Of a stretch of DNA of 64,000 nucleotides, positions 16,033 through 24,691 are shown piece after piece. Each line of letters opens with the position of its first letter. Position 1 is the first letter of the stretch. The translations under genes and the position numbers were made by a program. This stretch comes from SABI01 sp963677695 (GTDB lineage: Bacteria > Spirochaetota > Spirochaetia > Sphaerochaetales > Sphaerochaetaceae), in contig CAXXUJ010000001.1 in assembly GCA_963677695.2 (NCBI GenBank), positions 1,674,001 to 1,738,000 on the forward strand, written 5' to 3'. The notes beneath the pieces are model-generated. The model ran no database searches. It was not told the DNA's origin and saw only the letters and a list, made by a program, of their open reading frames with translations.

Positions 16033-17157
16033 TTAGTCGAGCTGAGTAAATACGCCGTTTGTTACCTGATAGACAGAGAATCCAACGCCGATTGCATCAC
16101 CCTTCTCGTCGAAGCTGATGCTTCCGAGCGGGGTATCAACATACTCTGAAGTGAGAGCGTCCATGACTGCATCGTAGTCAGTGGAGTTGGCAACGTCGAT
16201 TGCATTGACGATAGCCTGTGCTGCTGCATATGCGTTCATGAAGAATGCACCGGGTTCTTCGCCGTAAGCTTTTATGTGCTCTTCCTTAGCCATCTGAGCA
16301 ACGGGGTTGCTTGCGGTATCGACAGGAGCTGTAGCGTATACGCCTTCAGCATTCTTGCCAGCAACTGCAACGAAGGTTGCGTCCATGACACCGTCACCGC
16401 CGATGAAAGCAAGGTCCATGCCCTTAGACTTCATCTGACCGACGATCTGTGCTGCTTCGGGGTGGTATCCTCCATAGATGACAGTATCTGCACCGGAAGC
16501 TTCGATTTTGTTGATGACAGCTGAGTAGTCAACTGCACCGGGAGTTACACCTTCGAAAAGGACGACGCTAGCAGAACCGTCTGCTTCGATAGCGGCCTTT
16601 GCAAATTCGGCAAGTCCCTTACCGTAGTCACCCTTGTCATGGAGGACTGCAATCTTCTTTGCACCGAGGGTGTTGATTGCGAAGTCGACCTGAAGGACAG
16701 CCTGTGCATCGTCCGGAGCGATGGTTCTCAGGAAGTTAGGGTAATCTCCGCTCTGTGTCAGCTCGGGGCTGGTGGCAGAAGGGGAGATGGTGGGGATGCT
16801 GGATGAGTTATAGATATCGAGAGCAGCTTTGGTTGCACCTGAGCAGATATGGCCGATAACTGCAACAACATCTTCACCGACGAGTTTTGCGGCTGTGTTG
16901 ACTGCAATTTCTGCCTTACACTGGTCATCTTCAACGACGACTTCGATCATCTTTCCATCGATACCGCCTGCGGCATTCACTTTATCAGCAACGAGCTTGA
17001 CTGCGTTTACTGTGGGAAGTCCGTAAGAGGCGAGGTCTCCGCTGTGAGCTCCGCCTACACCGATCTTGATTGTTGACGGTGTTTCAGCACCACCCTGTGC
17101 GAATACGAGCGACACAGAAGCAATCAGTAATACAACTAACAGAACAGTTTTTTTCAT
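16033..17157 (-). CDS. livJ: branched-chain amino-acid ABC transporter, substrate-binding protein
   Basis: A 374-residue secreted type-I periplasmic binding protein. The signal peptide MKKTVLLVVLLIASVSLVFA has no lipobox cysteine, so it is probably free in the periplasm. The mature part shows IKIGVGGAHSGDLASYGLP and VVAVIGHICSGATKAALDIYN, typical of leucine/isoleucine/valine-binding proteins (Peripla_BP_6). As first gene of livJHMGF it has its own promoter and an AAGGAG Shine-Dalgarno. Some family members bind other amino acids, amides or urea, so specificity is inferred. Confidence 0.92.
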   Translation of the reverse strand: MKKTVLLVVLLIASVSLVFAQGGAETPSTIKIGVGGAHSGDLASYGLPTVNAVKLVADKVNAAGGIDGKMIEVVVEDDQCKAEIAVNTAAKLVGEDVVAVIGHICSGATKAALDIYNSSSIPTISPSATSPELTQSGDYPNFLRTIAPDDAQAVLQVDFAINTLGAKKIAVLHDKGDYGKGLAEFAKAAIEADGSASVVLFEGVTPGAVDYSAVINKIEASGADTVIYGGYHPEAAQIVGQMKSKGMDLAFIGGDGVMDATFVAVAGKNAEGVYATAPVDTASNPVAQMAKEEHIKAYGEEPGAFFMNAYAAAQAIVNAIDVANSTDYDAVMDALTSEYVDTPLGSISFDEKGDAIGVGFSVYQVTNGVFTQLD

Positions 17158-17192
17158 GCTTTTCTCCTTGAAATTGATTTTAAATATTGCTC

Positions 17193-17220
17193 ATTATACT
17201 CCATTAATTGTTTTTTTCAA
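17193..17220 (-). promoter_or_regulatory. promoter of the liv operon with overlapping inverted repeat
   Basis: On the minus strand, TTGAAA (17215-17220) and TATAAT (17193-17198) are 16 bases apart. A perfect inverted repeat, arms ATTAATTG (17203-17210) and CAATTAAT (17218-17225) around seven T, covers the -35 box and could be an operator. Confidence 0.65.
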
Positions 17221-17425
17221 TTAATTCAGTGTATTTTTATGCACCGATCAGCAATATTTTTTAAATTTAACCATTTGATGTACCAAAGTGGCTAATAAAT
17301 TTCTTATCTGGACATTTTTCTCATAAGTGTAGAAAACGATTACATTGCCCCTGAATCGGCTTGAAATTGCCGAAAACTCCTGGACCGAAGCCTGGTGAGC
17401 TGCTACTATAAAGCCTGAAAACACT

Positions 17426-17821
17426 ATGAAACACATACATGTAGCCGCAGCCATAATGATTGAGAATGACAGGGTATTCATCGCAAAGAGAAAGGACGCC
17501 GGGGAACTTGCACTGAAGTGGGAGTTCCCGGGAGGCAAGATCGAAGAGGGTGAATCGGGTGAAGCTGCTGTCATCAGAGAGATCCGTGAAGAACTCGGTG
17601 TCGATATCGAAGTGGAAGGACACTTCGTCAGTGTCTCTCACACCTATTCTACCTTCTCTCTCACGATGGAGGGATACCTAGCAAGAATCACGAAAGGAGT
17701 GATCTTTCTTTCAGAGCATGTCGATTCCGGATGGGTAAGCTCTGAGGAACTGGATGCCTTCGACTGGGCTGCAGCCGACATTCCGATTATGGAGAAGCTG
17801 AAAGGTTTCATGAAGGAGTAA
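17426..17821 (+). CDS. MutT-like Nudix hydrolase
   Basis: A 131-residue Nudix enzyme with the complete Nudix box, starting GGKIEEGESGEAA and ending REIREELG (about residues 37-59), preceded by KWEFPG as in 8-oxo-dGTP/(deoxy)NTP pyrophosphohydrolases. Substrate preference is not readable from sequence. The downstream helicase starts 2 bases after its stop, and its AAGGAG ribosome site lies inside the end of this gene, so the two are tightly coupled. Confidence 0.88.
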   Translation: MKHIHVAAAIMIENDRVFIAKRKDAGELALKWEFPGGKIEEGESGEAAVIREIREELGVDIEVEGHFVSVSHTYSTFSLTMEGYLARITKGVIFLSEHVDSGWVSSEELDAFDWAAADIPIMEKLKGFMKE

Positions 17822-17823
17822 AA

Positions 17824-20730
17824 GTGAAGCGGCAACTGTCTGCCGAACATCTTCTGCCATCTCTTACCTCAGGGTTCATTGATCACCTGAGTCCTTCCTA
17901 TGCACCGTACCGTCCATCGCTTGTTCTGAACGACCCGCCCCACAGCAAGGTCATCCACACATTGAACAGGGAACTGTCGAACTGTGCCTCCTTTGAATTC
18001 TCAGTCGCTTTCATCACGATGGGAGGATTGATGATGCTCCTTCAGTCTCTCTATGAGGCGCAGGAAAGGGGAGTAAAGGGAAAAATACTGACAAGTGACT
18101 ATCTCGGTTTCACCGACCCGGTTGCCTTACGCCTGCTTTCATCAAAATTTCCCGATATCGAACTGAGAATGTACCGGGGTGATCCGTTTCATGCCAAAGG
18201 ATACCTGTTTCACTACCCGCAGGGGTATTCTTCGATCATTATCGGCAGTTCTAACATAACTCAGGAAGCTCTCTCTAAAAACAGGGAGTGGAATCTGCGT
18301 CTCATATCACTTGATCGGGGGGAGATCCTTTCAGAGACCCTTTCTGAGTTCTCCCACGCCTGGGATCGCTCCTTTGAAGTGAGCGAGGCTCTCCTTATAC
18401 AGTATGAAAAGCTCAGAGAGCAGATGCCCAGGAGGCGCGACCCCCTCCCCTCTGTGCTTCCCGAAGAGGAAGAGCAGTTCGATCGTGAGCATATCATTGC
18501 AAACAAGATGCAGAGGGAGACGCTCACTGCTTTGGATCAATTGAGAGCAGCAGGAGAAAAGAAGGCGCTGCTGATTTCAGCCACAGGGTCGGGAAAGACC
18601 TTCCTCAGTGCCTTTGATGTGAGGCATATGGCACCGAGGAAATTTCTCTTTATCGTCCACAGACAGCAGATAGCAACCGAATCGATGCGTAAGTTCCGAC
18701 AGATCCTTGGGAATTCGATATCGGCTTCGCTCCTCGGCGGCGGTCTCCCTTATAATAGAAATGCAGTATACACCTTCGCCATGATACAGACCCTGAGCAA
18801 GGAAGAGACGCTTCATACCTTTGCTCCTGATGAATTCGATTACATCGTTGTCGATGAAGTTCACCGTGCAGGGGCACAAAGCTACGAGAAGGCACTCGAT
18901 TATTTTACTCCTGATTTTCTTCTCGGAATGACCGCCACTCCCGAACGGAGTGACGGATATGATATCTACCGCCTGTTCGACCACAACATAGCATATGAGA
19001 TCCGGCTCAATCAGGCACTTGAAGCTGATCTCCTCTGTCCCTTTCACTACTACGGAATCTCAGATCTCTCAGTTGATGATACCAGCTATGAAGAACTCTC
19101 CGAGTTCGCACACATCGATGATGATCAGCAGGTGAACACTATCGTGGAAGCGATCGGGCGCTATACCGTACCGGGACTGAAACGGCGCGGGATCATCTTT
19201 GTCTCCCGCAATGACCATGCATCCCGCCTCTCAAAAAGTCTCAACGAAAGGGGACTGACCACCCTCGCTCTCAGCGGGAGCGATAGTGAATCAGTGCGAA
19301 ACGAAGCCTTCGACCGTCTCGAGAATTCAGAGCTTGAGTACCTTATCGCTGTCGATATCCTCAACGAAGGGATAGATATTCCCTCACTAAACCAGATCAT
19401 CATGCTGCGACCCACTCAGTCGGCGATCATATTCGTCCAGCAGATGGGTAGGGGCCTGAGAAAATGCAAAGGGAAAGAGTTTCTCACCGTTATAGATTTT
19501 ATCGGGAACTACCGGAACAACTACCTGATTCCCATAGCCCTTTTCGGCGACACCTCCTTTAAGAAGGATGCTTTAAGAAAATTGGTCAGCACCGGTTCTC
19601 TGGGTATTCACGGAGTTTCTACCGTGAATTTCGACCAGATCGCTCGGGAAAGGATCTATGAATCGATAAACGGTGCGAGCTTCCGTACCCTCAAGCTTTT
19701 GAAAGATGAATACAACAGGGTGAAGGCAAAGGTGGGAAGAATTCCCCTCATGACTGATTTTATCAGTCATGGAGCTGTTTCTCCCCTTCTTTTCATCGAG
19801 CACAGTAAGAATTACTACGAGTTCAGATCAAAGGTGGAAAAACCGTTCTCCATGAAGCTGACAGGGAGACACCTCAGAAGCCTCAACTTTCTCTCTCACC
19901 TGGTGGCTTCCGGCCTGCGCCCCTATGAGGCGATTCTGATTGAGCTTCTCCTCTCTGAAAAGACCCCAGTCTCCTATGCTAGACTGAAAGAAGTCATTCA
20001 GCGGCGTTACAGTCTCTCCTTTTCGCGGGTGACCTTCCTTTCCCTCCTCAGGATACTCACCAATCAGTTCTATACTGCGGCGGCACGGAATGCTTATGCC
20101 AATATCTGCTACTGTACGTTCGCGGATGATGAGATCACGATAGGAGATGAGTTCAGGGAACTCCTGAAAAGTGAGATCTACCGTACAGAAATCCTCGATA
20201 TCCTTGCTGTCGGCACCTATGAATATGAAACCTCCATCCATCCGTCCCGTGGTGATGATGGCCTTGTACTTCATCACAAGTACTCAAGGGAGGATGTATG
20301 CAGAGTTCTCAACTGGTCGAGGGACGAACATGGAACGATGTTCGGCTACAAGGTCCACAGGGAAACGATGACCTGCCCGATATTCGTCACCTACCATAAA
20401 AGAACAGAAGAGATTGATCCTTCCATTGATTATGAGGATCACTTCATCAGTCCTGAAGAGTTCGCCTGGGAGACGAGAACGAGGGTGAGGCTCGATTCTT
20501 CTGAACCCCGAGCAATCAGAAATGAGAACGGGGTGATGAAAAAGCTCCTTTTCATTCAGAAATATAACGATGAAGGGAGTGCCTTCTACTACATGGGAGA
20601 GGTCGATTTCATCTCCAACGTTGAGCGGACGAAGAAAAACGGGAAGGGGGAGGATCTGCCCGTGGTCGCCATGAGATTCTCCCTCAGACACCCGGTACCG
20701 GCTGATCTGTATGAATATATCGAAGGGTAG
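17824..20730 (+). CDS. PLD-nuclease/SF2 helicase protein with DUF3427-like C terminus
   Basis: A 968-residue multidomain protein. The N-terminal phospholipase-D-like region has HAKGYLF (His123, Lys125) and GSSN (141-144). A superfamily-II helicase core follows: Walker A ATGSGKT (253-259), DEVH box (344-347), motif III GMTATPER, and motif VI QMGRGLRKC. About 350 residues of DUF3427-like C-terminal sequence complete it. GTG start at 17824 with AAGGAG. Such proteins are predicted DNA repair or defence helicase-nucleases; function is inferred. Coupled to the Nudix gene; its end is followed by an AT-rich hairpin. Confidence 0.82.
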   Translation: MKRQLSAEHLLPSLTSGFIDHLSPSYAPYRPSLVLNDPPHSKVIHTLNRELSNCASFEFSVAFITMGGLMMLLQSLYEAQERGVKGKILTSDYLGFTDPVALRLLSSKFPDIELRMYRGDPFHAKGYLFHYPQGYSSIIIGSSNITQEALSKNREWNLRLISLDRGEILSETLSEFSHAWDRSFEVSEALLIQYEKLREQMPRRRDPLPSVLPEEEEQFDREHIIANKMQRETLTALDQLRAAGEKKALLISATGSGKTFLSAFDVRHMAPRKFLFIVHRQQIATESMRKFRQILGNSISASLLGGGLPYNRNAVYTFAMIQTLSKEETLHTFAPDEFDYIVVDEVHRAGAQSYEKALDYFTPDFLLGMTATPERSDGYDIYRLFDHNIAYEIRLNQALEADLLCPFHYYGISDLSVDDTSYEELSEFAHIDDDQQVNTIVEAIGRYTVPGLKRRGIIFVSRNDHASRLSKSLNERGLTTLALSGSDSESVRNEAFDRLENSELEYLIAVDILNEGIDIPSLNQIIMLRPTQSAIIFVQQMGRGLRKCKGKEFLTVIDFIGNYRNNYLIPIALFGDTSFKKDALRKLVSTGSLGIHGVSTVNFDQIARERIYESINGASFRTLKLLKDEYNRVKAKVGRIPLMTDFISHGAVSPLLFIEHSKNYYEFRSKVEKPFSMKLTGRHLRSLNFLSHLVASGLRPYEAILIELLLSEKTPVSYARLKEVIQRRYSLSFSRVTFLSLLRILTNQFYTAAARNAYANICYCTFADDEITIGDEFRELLKSEIYRTEILDILAVGTYEYETSIHPSRGDDGLVLHHKYSREDVCRVLNWSRDEHGTMFGYKVHRETMTCPIFVTYHKRTEEIDPSIDYEDHFISPEEFAWETRTRVRLDSSEPRAIRNENGVMKKLLFIQKYNDEGSAFYYMGEVDFISNVERTKKNGKGEDLPVVAMRFSLRHPVPADLYEYIEG

Positions 20731-20795
20731 CTGAGGCTTCCAGTATCGGTTTTGAACACTCCTTTTCATCCATTCACAAATGTTGGATAATTTCT

Positions 20796-20819
20796 AAAAC
20801 ATACGATAATGTATGTTTT
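20796..20819 (+). terminator. AT-rich hairpin after the helicase gene
   Basis: Perfect 9-base arms AAAACATAC and GTATGTTTT around GATAAT, followed by TTTTTCTT. It can terminate the helicase transcript, or serve as a protein-binding palindrome upstream of the nifV promoter. Confidence 0.5.
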
Positions 20820-20900
20820 TCTTAATGTTTGTGTAAGTTTCTTTCAGTATATTGTTCCTTAATTTCTTTCAAAAACGTAATATATGCTCTTTTTGTTCTA

Positions 20901-20917
20901 TTGGCATGATATATGCA
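20901..20917 (+). promoter_or_regulatory. sigma-54 promoter of nifV-nifA
   Basis: TTGGCATGATATATGCA has the invariant GG (20903-20904) and GC (20915-20916) with exactly ten bases between, matching the -24/-12 sigma-54 pattern, and lies 33 bases before the nifV start. Confidence 0.8.
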
Positions 20918-20949
20918 TAAATATATGGACTACTTTGCGATGAGGGAAC

Positions 20950-21885
20950 ATGGAACGAAAGAGAATCACTATCCTGGATACAACACTGAGGGACGGGAAT
21001 CAGGCTCCCGACCTGTTTATAGCTGTGAAGAACCGCTATGCGATAGCGGACCGTCTGTTCGAGGCAGGTGTCGATGAGATCGAGGCGGGTATACCGGCTA
21101 TAGGAGAGCAGGAGAGGGCGTTCATGAGCACCCTTGCTTCTCAGTACCGTGATAAAAGAATCACCGCCTGGTGCCGTCTCAAGGAACTTGATGTCGAACT
21201 GGCGCAGGAAACTGGTGTTGATGCGCTTCATCTCTGTCTCCCTTTCTCCCATTACCACCTCGAGGCTACCGGTATGAGCTGGGAAGAAGTGAAAGACCGG
21301 TTCGCTTACCTGGTTGATCGGTACCGAAAATCTTTTACCTATATCAGTGTCGGCCTGCAGGATGCATTCAGAGTTCCCTTTGAACGCTTCGATGCGGTGA
21401 AGGAGCTTACCACCTCACTTTCCATAGAGAGGATTCGGATTTCCGATACAGTGGGAACAGCGTCTCCCTCACAGGTACACTCGCTCATAACCTATTTCAC
21501 GAAAGAAGCCGATGCTCCCGAGATTGAATTCCATGCACATAATGATTTCGGTCTTGCAGCGGCGAACACCTACTCGGCGGTGGAGGCGGGAGCCTCGGTT
21601 GTCGATGTCACGGTCAACGGTATCGGTGAGAGGGCGGGCAACTGCGCTCTTGCGGAGATTGCTGTCCTTCTCAAGATGAGCGACGGGTATGAGACGGGTG
21701 TCGATCTCAAGAAGCTCTATAACCTCTCTCTTCACGTCTCAAAGATTACAGGACGCCCTATTCCGGTCGATAAACCACTGGTCGGGGAGGCTGTCTTCAC
21801 CCATACCTCAGGAATTCACTGCCATGCGATGCAGTTTCACGATCTCGCCTACCAGCCGCTCCCTGCAGATATCGTAGGGCGGTGA
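20950..21885 (+). CDS. nifV: homocitrate synthase NifV, C-terminally short
   Basis: A 311-residue HMGL-like TIM barrel related to NifV, which condenses acetyl-CoA and 2-oxoglutarate to homocitrate, the organic ligand of FeMo-cofactor. Metal and substrate motifs are present: LDTTLRDGNQAP, EFHAHNDFGLAAANT and NGIGERAGNCAL. It ends at TSGIHCHAMQFHDLAYQPLPADIVGR, where usual NifV chains (about 375-400 residues) continue with an IGKHSG-containing linker; no remnant of this follows. It sits behind a sigma-54 promoter with nifA. Isopropylmalate or other acyl transferase activity is less likely in this context. Confidence 0.82.
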   Translation: MERKRITILDTTLRDGNQAPDLFIAVKNRYAIADRLFEAGVDEIEAGIPAIGEQERAFMSTLASQYRDKRITAWCRLKELDVELAQETGVDALHLCLPFSHYHLEATGMSWEEVKDRFAYLVDRYRKSFTYISVGLQDAFRVPFERFDAVKELTTSLSIERIRISDTVGTASPSQVHSLITYFTKEADAPEIEFHAHNDFGLAAANTYSAVEAGASVVDVTVNGIGERAGNCALAEIAVLLKMSDGYETGVDLKKLYNLSLHVSKITGRPIPVDKPLVGEAVFTHTSGIHCHAMQFHDLAYQPLPADIVGR

Positions 21886-21927
21886 TGAAATGGCGAACGA
21901 ACATATGATAAGGAGTGTACGTACCAT

Positions 21928-23481
21928 ATGGTTGATACGAATACCCAGCTGAAAAACTACCAGATAGTCATCTCGCTTCTCTATGATATAGGTCTGACCC
22001 TCAGGGAAGATGACGATGCCCGTAAAGTGTTCAAGTCCGTTCTCAATATCATGTCGAAGCATATGGGGATGCACCGGGGCATGATCACTATTCTCAACAG
22101 AAAGACCGGGGAGATTTCAATCGAGGAATCGTTCGGTCTCACCGAGAGCGAAGCTTCCCGGGGAACCTACGCCCTCGGTGAAGGAATTACCGGAAAGGTC
22201 GTGGAGAGCGGGAATGCGATCATCGTACCCCAGGTCACTCACGAACCTGAGTTCCTCGATAAAACCAAAGCGAGAAAGAACAGCGAGTTCAAGGATGTCG
22301 CCTTCATCTGTGTCCCTATCATGGGTTCGGACGGTGTCATCGGTACACTCAGTGCCGATAAGCTTCTCGGAAGCGATGTGTCGCTTGAAGAGGACCAGAA
22401 ACTCCTTACCATTATCGCGACGATGATCTACAGGGCTGTCAGGCTTCATCAGGCGATCACGGAAGAAAACCAGCTTCTCAAGGAGGAGAATGACAGACTC
22501 CACCTGGAGCTGAGAGGTATGCTCAAGCCGGTCAATATGATCGGTACGAGCAGTGCCATGCAGATTCTGTTCAATCAGGTGAAGCGTATCTCGACAACCT
22601 CCTCAACTGTCCTGATTCTCGGAGAGAGCGGGGTGGGTAAAGAGCTGGTCGCCCAGGCGATCCACTACAACAGTGACAGGGCCCATAAGCCCTTGGTGAA
22701 ATTCAACTGCGGTGCTCTTCCCGAGAACCTTATCGAGAGTGAACTCTTCGGCTACAACAGGGGAGCCTTCACCGGTGCGATCCAGACCTACAAGGGAAAG
22801 TTCGAGCAGGCTGCAGGCGGTACCCTCTTCCTTGACGAGGTAGGTGAAATGTCCCCCAACGCTCAGACGAAATTCCTGAGAGTCCTACAGGAAAAAGAGA
22901 TCGAACGGGTCGGCGGAGCCGAGGTGATCAAGGTCGATGTGCGGGTGATTGCTGCAACGAATAAGGACCTTGAAAAGCTGGTGGCCGAAGGACTGTTCAG
23001 GGAGGACCTCTATTACCGCCTCAATGTCTTTCCGATCCTTGTCCCTCCCCTGAGGGACCGTAAGAGTGATATCATCCCGCTTGCCGACCACTTCATAGAG
23101 AAACACAGCAAGCTTGTGGGAAACACGATTAAAAGGATCTCCACTCCCGCTATCGACATGCTTACCAGTTACCACTGGCCCGGCAACGTGAGGGAACTGG
23201 AGAACTGCATCGAACGTGCTGTCATCCTCGCAGATGACGGGGTCCTGCACGGACATGACCTTCCCCCTTCACTGCAGAAGGCAGAAAGCAGCATCGGCTG
23301 CGAAAACGGACGTACCTTGGAGGAGAAGGTTGATGCCCTGGAGTACGAACTGATCATCGAGGAACTGAAGAAGACCCGGGGCCATATTTCGAAGGCTGCG
23401 GCTAATCTCGGGCTCTCGGTACGAAAGATGGGGATCCGTATCGAAAAGTACAGTATCGACATCACCAGGTACAAGAGATGA
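21928..23481 (+). CDS. nifA: NifA-type sigma-54-dependent transcriptional activator
   Basis: A 517-residue enhancer-binding protein: N-terminal GAF sensor (about 25-185, LGEGITGKVVESG), a short coiled-coil linker, an AAA+ domain with Walker A GESGVGKE (from Gly232) and the sigma-54 contact loop GAFTGA (279-284), and a Fis-type HTH (about 475-510, GHISKAAANLGLS). The Cys-X4-Cys metal/oxygen motif of rhizobial NifA is absent, as in proteobacterial NifL-dependent types. It is cotranscribed with nifV and adjacent to the nifH promoter it presumably activates. An AAGGAG lies 14 bases before the ATG. Confidence 0.87.
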   Translation: MVDTNTQLKNYQIVISLLYDIGLTLREDDDARKVFKSVLNIMSKHMGMHRGMITILNRKTGEISIEESFGLTESEASRGTYALGEGITGKVVESGNAIIVPQVTHEPEFLDKTKARKNSEFKDVAFICVPIMGSDGVIGTLSADKLLGSDVSLEEDQKLLTIIATMIYRAVRLHQAITEENQLLKEENDRLHLELRGMLKPVNMIGTSSAMQILFNQVKRISTTSSTVLILGESGVGKELVAQAIHYNSDRAHKPLVKFNCGALPENLIESELFGYNRGAFTGAIQTYKGKFEQAAGGTLFLDEVGEMSPNAQTKFLRVLQEKEIERVGGAEVIKVDVRVIAATNKDLEKLVAEGLFREDLYYRLNVFPILVPPLRDRKSDIIPLADHFIEKHSKLVGNTIKRISTPAIDMLTSYHWPGNVRELENCIERAVILADDGVLHGHDLPPSLQKAESSIGCENGRTLEEKVDALEYELIIEELKKTRGHISKAAANLGLSVRKMGIRIEKYSIDITRYKR

Positions 23482-23486
23482 GGTTT

Positions 23487-23531
23487 TTACCTAAACGTAA
23501 TAACCGATGTTACGTGCTTCCGTTTAGGTAA
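23487..23531. repeat. overlapping inverted repeats between nifA and nifH
   Basis: Perfect 11-base arms TTACCTAAACG (23487-23497) and CGTTTAGGTAA (23521-23531) can pair. Alternative perfect pairings exist inside: ACGTAA with TTACGT, and ATGTTAC with GTAACAT. No T run follows the outer stem. It may terminate nifA weakly or act as operator or switch. The rest of the 347-base gap is very AT-rich and holds another 8-base inverted repeat, TTTTCATA/TATGAAAA, at 23617-23636. Confidence 0.6.
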
Positions 23532-23725
23532 CATTATATAAAACAAATTAAAACTGTTCCAAATTCTTATTCCTGCTTCCCCGCGGGAATATTTTTTTTG
23601 AAAACTATTTCTTGTATTTTCATATTTTTATGAAAAATATTTTATTTATTATTATAGAATGATTTAAAGTGCAATCTTTGTGGTTTTTTACGCCTTGATT
23701 TCGTAAGTTTCTCACTTTTCTCCTC

Positions 23726-23739
23726 TGAAAACGTTTTCA
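23726..23739. promoter_or_regulatory. cre-like (LacI/CcpA-family) operator upstream of nifH
   Basis: TGAAAACGTTTTCA is a perfect 14-base palindrome that satisfies the catabolite-responsive element pattern TGWAARCGYTWNCW. It ends 12 bases before the GG of the nifH sigma-54 promoter, where a bound repressor could block activator looping. Confidence 0.5.
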
Positions 23740-23749
23740 TTTCTTCCTT

Positions 23750-23767
23750 TTGGCACGCCTTCTGCAT
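23750..23767 (+). promoter_or_regulatory. sigma-54 promoter of the nifH operon
   Basis: TTGGCACGCCTTCTGCAT has GG at 23752-23753 and GC at 23764-23765, separated by ten bases, a near-consensus -24/-12 element about 62 bases before nifH. Confidence 0.88.
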
Positions 23768-23828
23768 TTATCTCAGCATCAGAAGAAGCATAGCGATTGC
23801 GGGCATAGCCCCTGCAGAGGAGAGAAAG

Positions 23829-24647
23829 ATGAGAAAGATAGCAATCTATGGTAAAGGCGGAATCGGGAAGTCAACCACAACACAGAACACCGTTGCAGGT
23901 CTGGCTGAGATGGGACAGAAAGTCATGGTCGTAGGATGCGACCCGAAGGCTGACTCCACCAGATTACTTCTGGGCGGACTGGCTCAGAAGACCGTACTCG
24001 ATACCCTCAGGGAAGAAGGTGAAGATGTCGAACTCGATGATATCATCAAGGACGGCTACGGTGATACCAAGTGTGTGGAATCAGGCGGACCGGAACCCGG
24101 TGTCGGTTGTGCTGGACGAGGTATCATCACCTCGATCAACATGCTCGAACAGCTCGGTGCATATGAGCAGGAGCTGGACTACTCCTTCTATGACGTTCTC
24201 GGTGACGTTGTATGCGGCGGTTTTGCCATGCCGATCAGAGAGGGAAAAGCTGAAGAGATCTACATCGTCGTTTCAGGTGAGATGATGGCGATGTACGCTG
24301 CAAACAATATCTGTAAAGGTATCGTGAAGTACGCTGATGCAGGCGGTGTAAGACTCGGCGGTCTTATCTGTAACTCACGTAACGTTGACAACGAAGCGGA
24401 GATGATCAAGGAACTCGCCCGCCAGCTCGGTACCCAGATGATCCACTTTGTTCCCCGTGACAACATGGTGCAGAGAGCGGAGATCAACAGAAAGACAGTC
24501 ATCGACTACGAACCGTCACACAAGCAGGCAGATGAATACCGCACCCTTGCACAGAAGATTCACAACAATGAGATGTTCGTCGTACCCAAGCCGCTTGAGA
24601 TTGAAGAACTTGAGAAGCTTCTGATCGATTTCGGAATCGCCAACTAA
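23829..24647 (+). CDS. nifH: nitrogenase iron protein NifH
   Basis: A 272-residue dinitrogenase reductase, the ATP-dependent electron donor to NifDK that is also needed for cofactor maturation. It has P-loop GKGGIGKS (8-15), switch region DPKADST, and the 4Fe4S cysteines Cys94 (GCAGRG) and Cys129 (VVCGGFAMPI). Arg97 corresponds to the ADP-ribosylation site of other systems. First gene of the nif operon, with a GGAGAG Shine-Dalgarno. Confidence 0.98.
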   Translation: MRKIAIYGKGGIGKSTTTQNTVAGLAEMGQKVMVVGCDPKADSTRLLLGGLAQKTVLDTLREEGEDVELDDIIKDGYGDTKCVESGGPEPGVGCAGRGIITSINMLEQLGAYEQELDYSFYDVLGDVVCGGFAMPIREGKAEEIYIVVSGEMMAMYAANNICKGIVKYADAGGVRLGGLICNSRNVDNEAEMIKELARQLGTQMIHFVPRDNMVQRAEINRKTVIDYEPSHKQADEYRTLAQKIHNNEMFVVPKPLEIEELEKLLIDFGIAN

Positions 24648-24691
24648 GGCTGCACAGCAGTTCAACCACCTAGAGAGAGGAGATACATACT

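Noticed and set aside
20750..23828. Classical NifA enhancer TGT-N10-ACA upstream of nifV or nifH
   Set aside because: No exact match with the ten-base spacing was found on reading both regions; a TGT/ACA pair near 20789 is spaced 15 bases.
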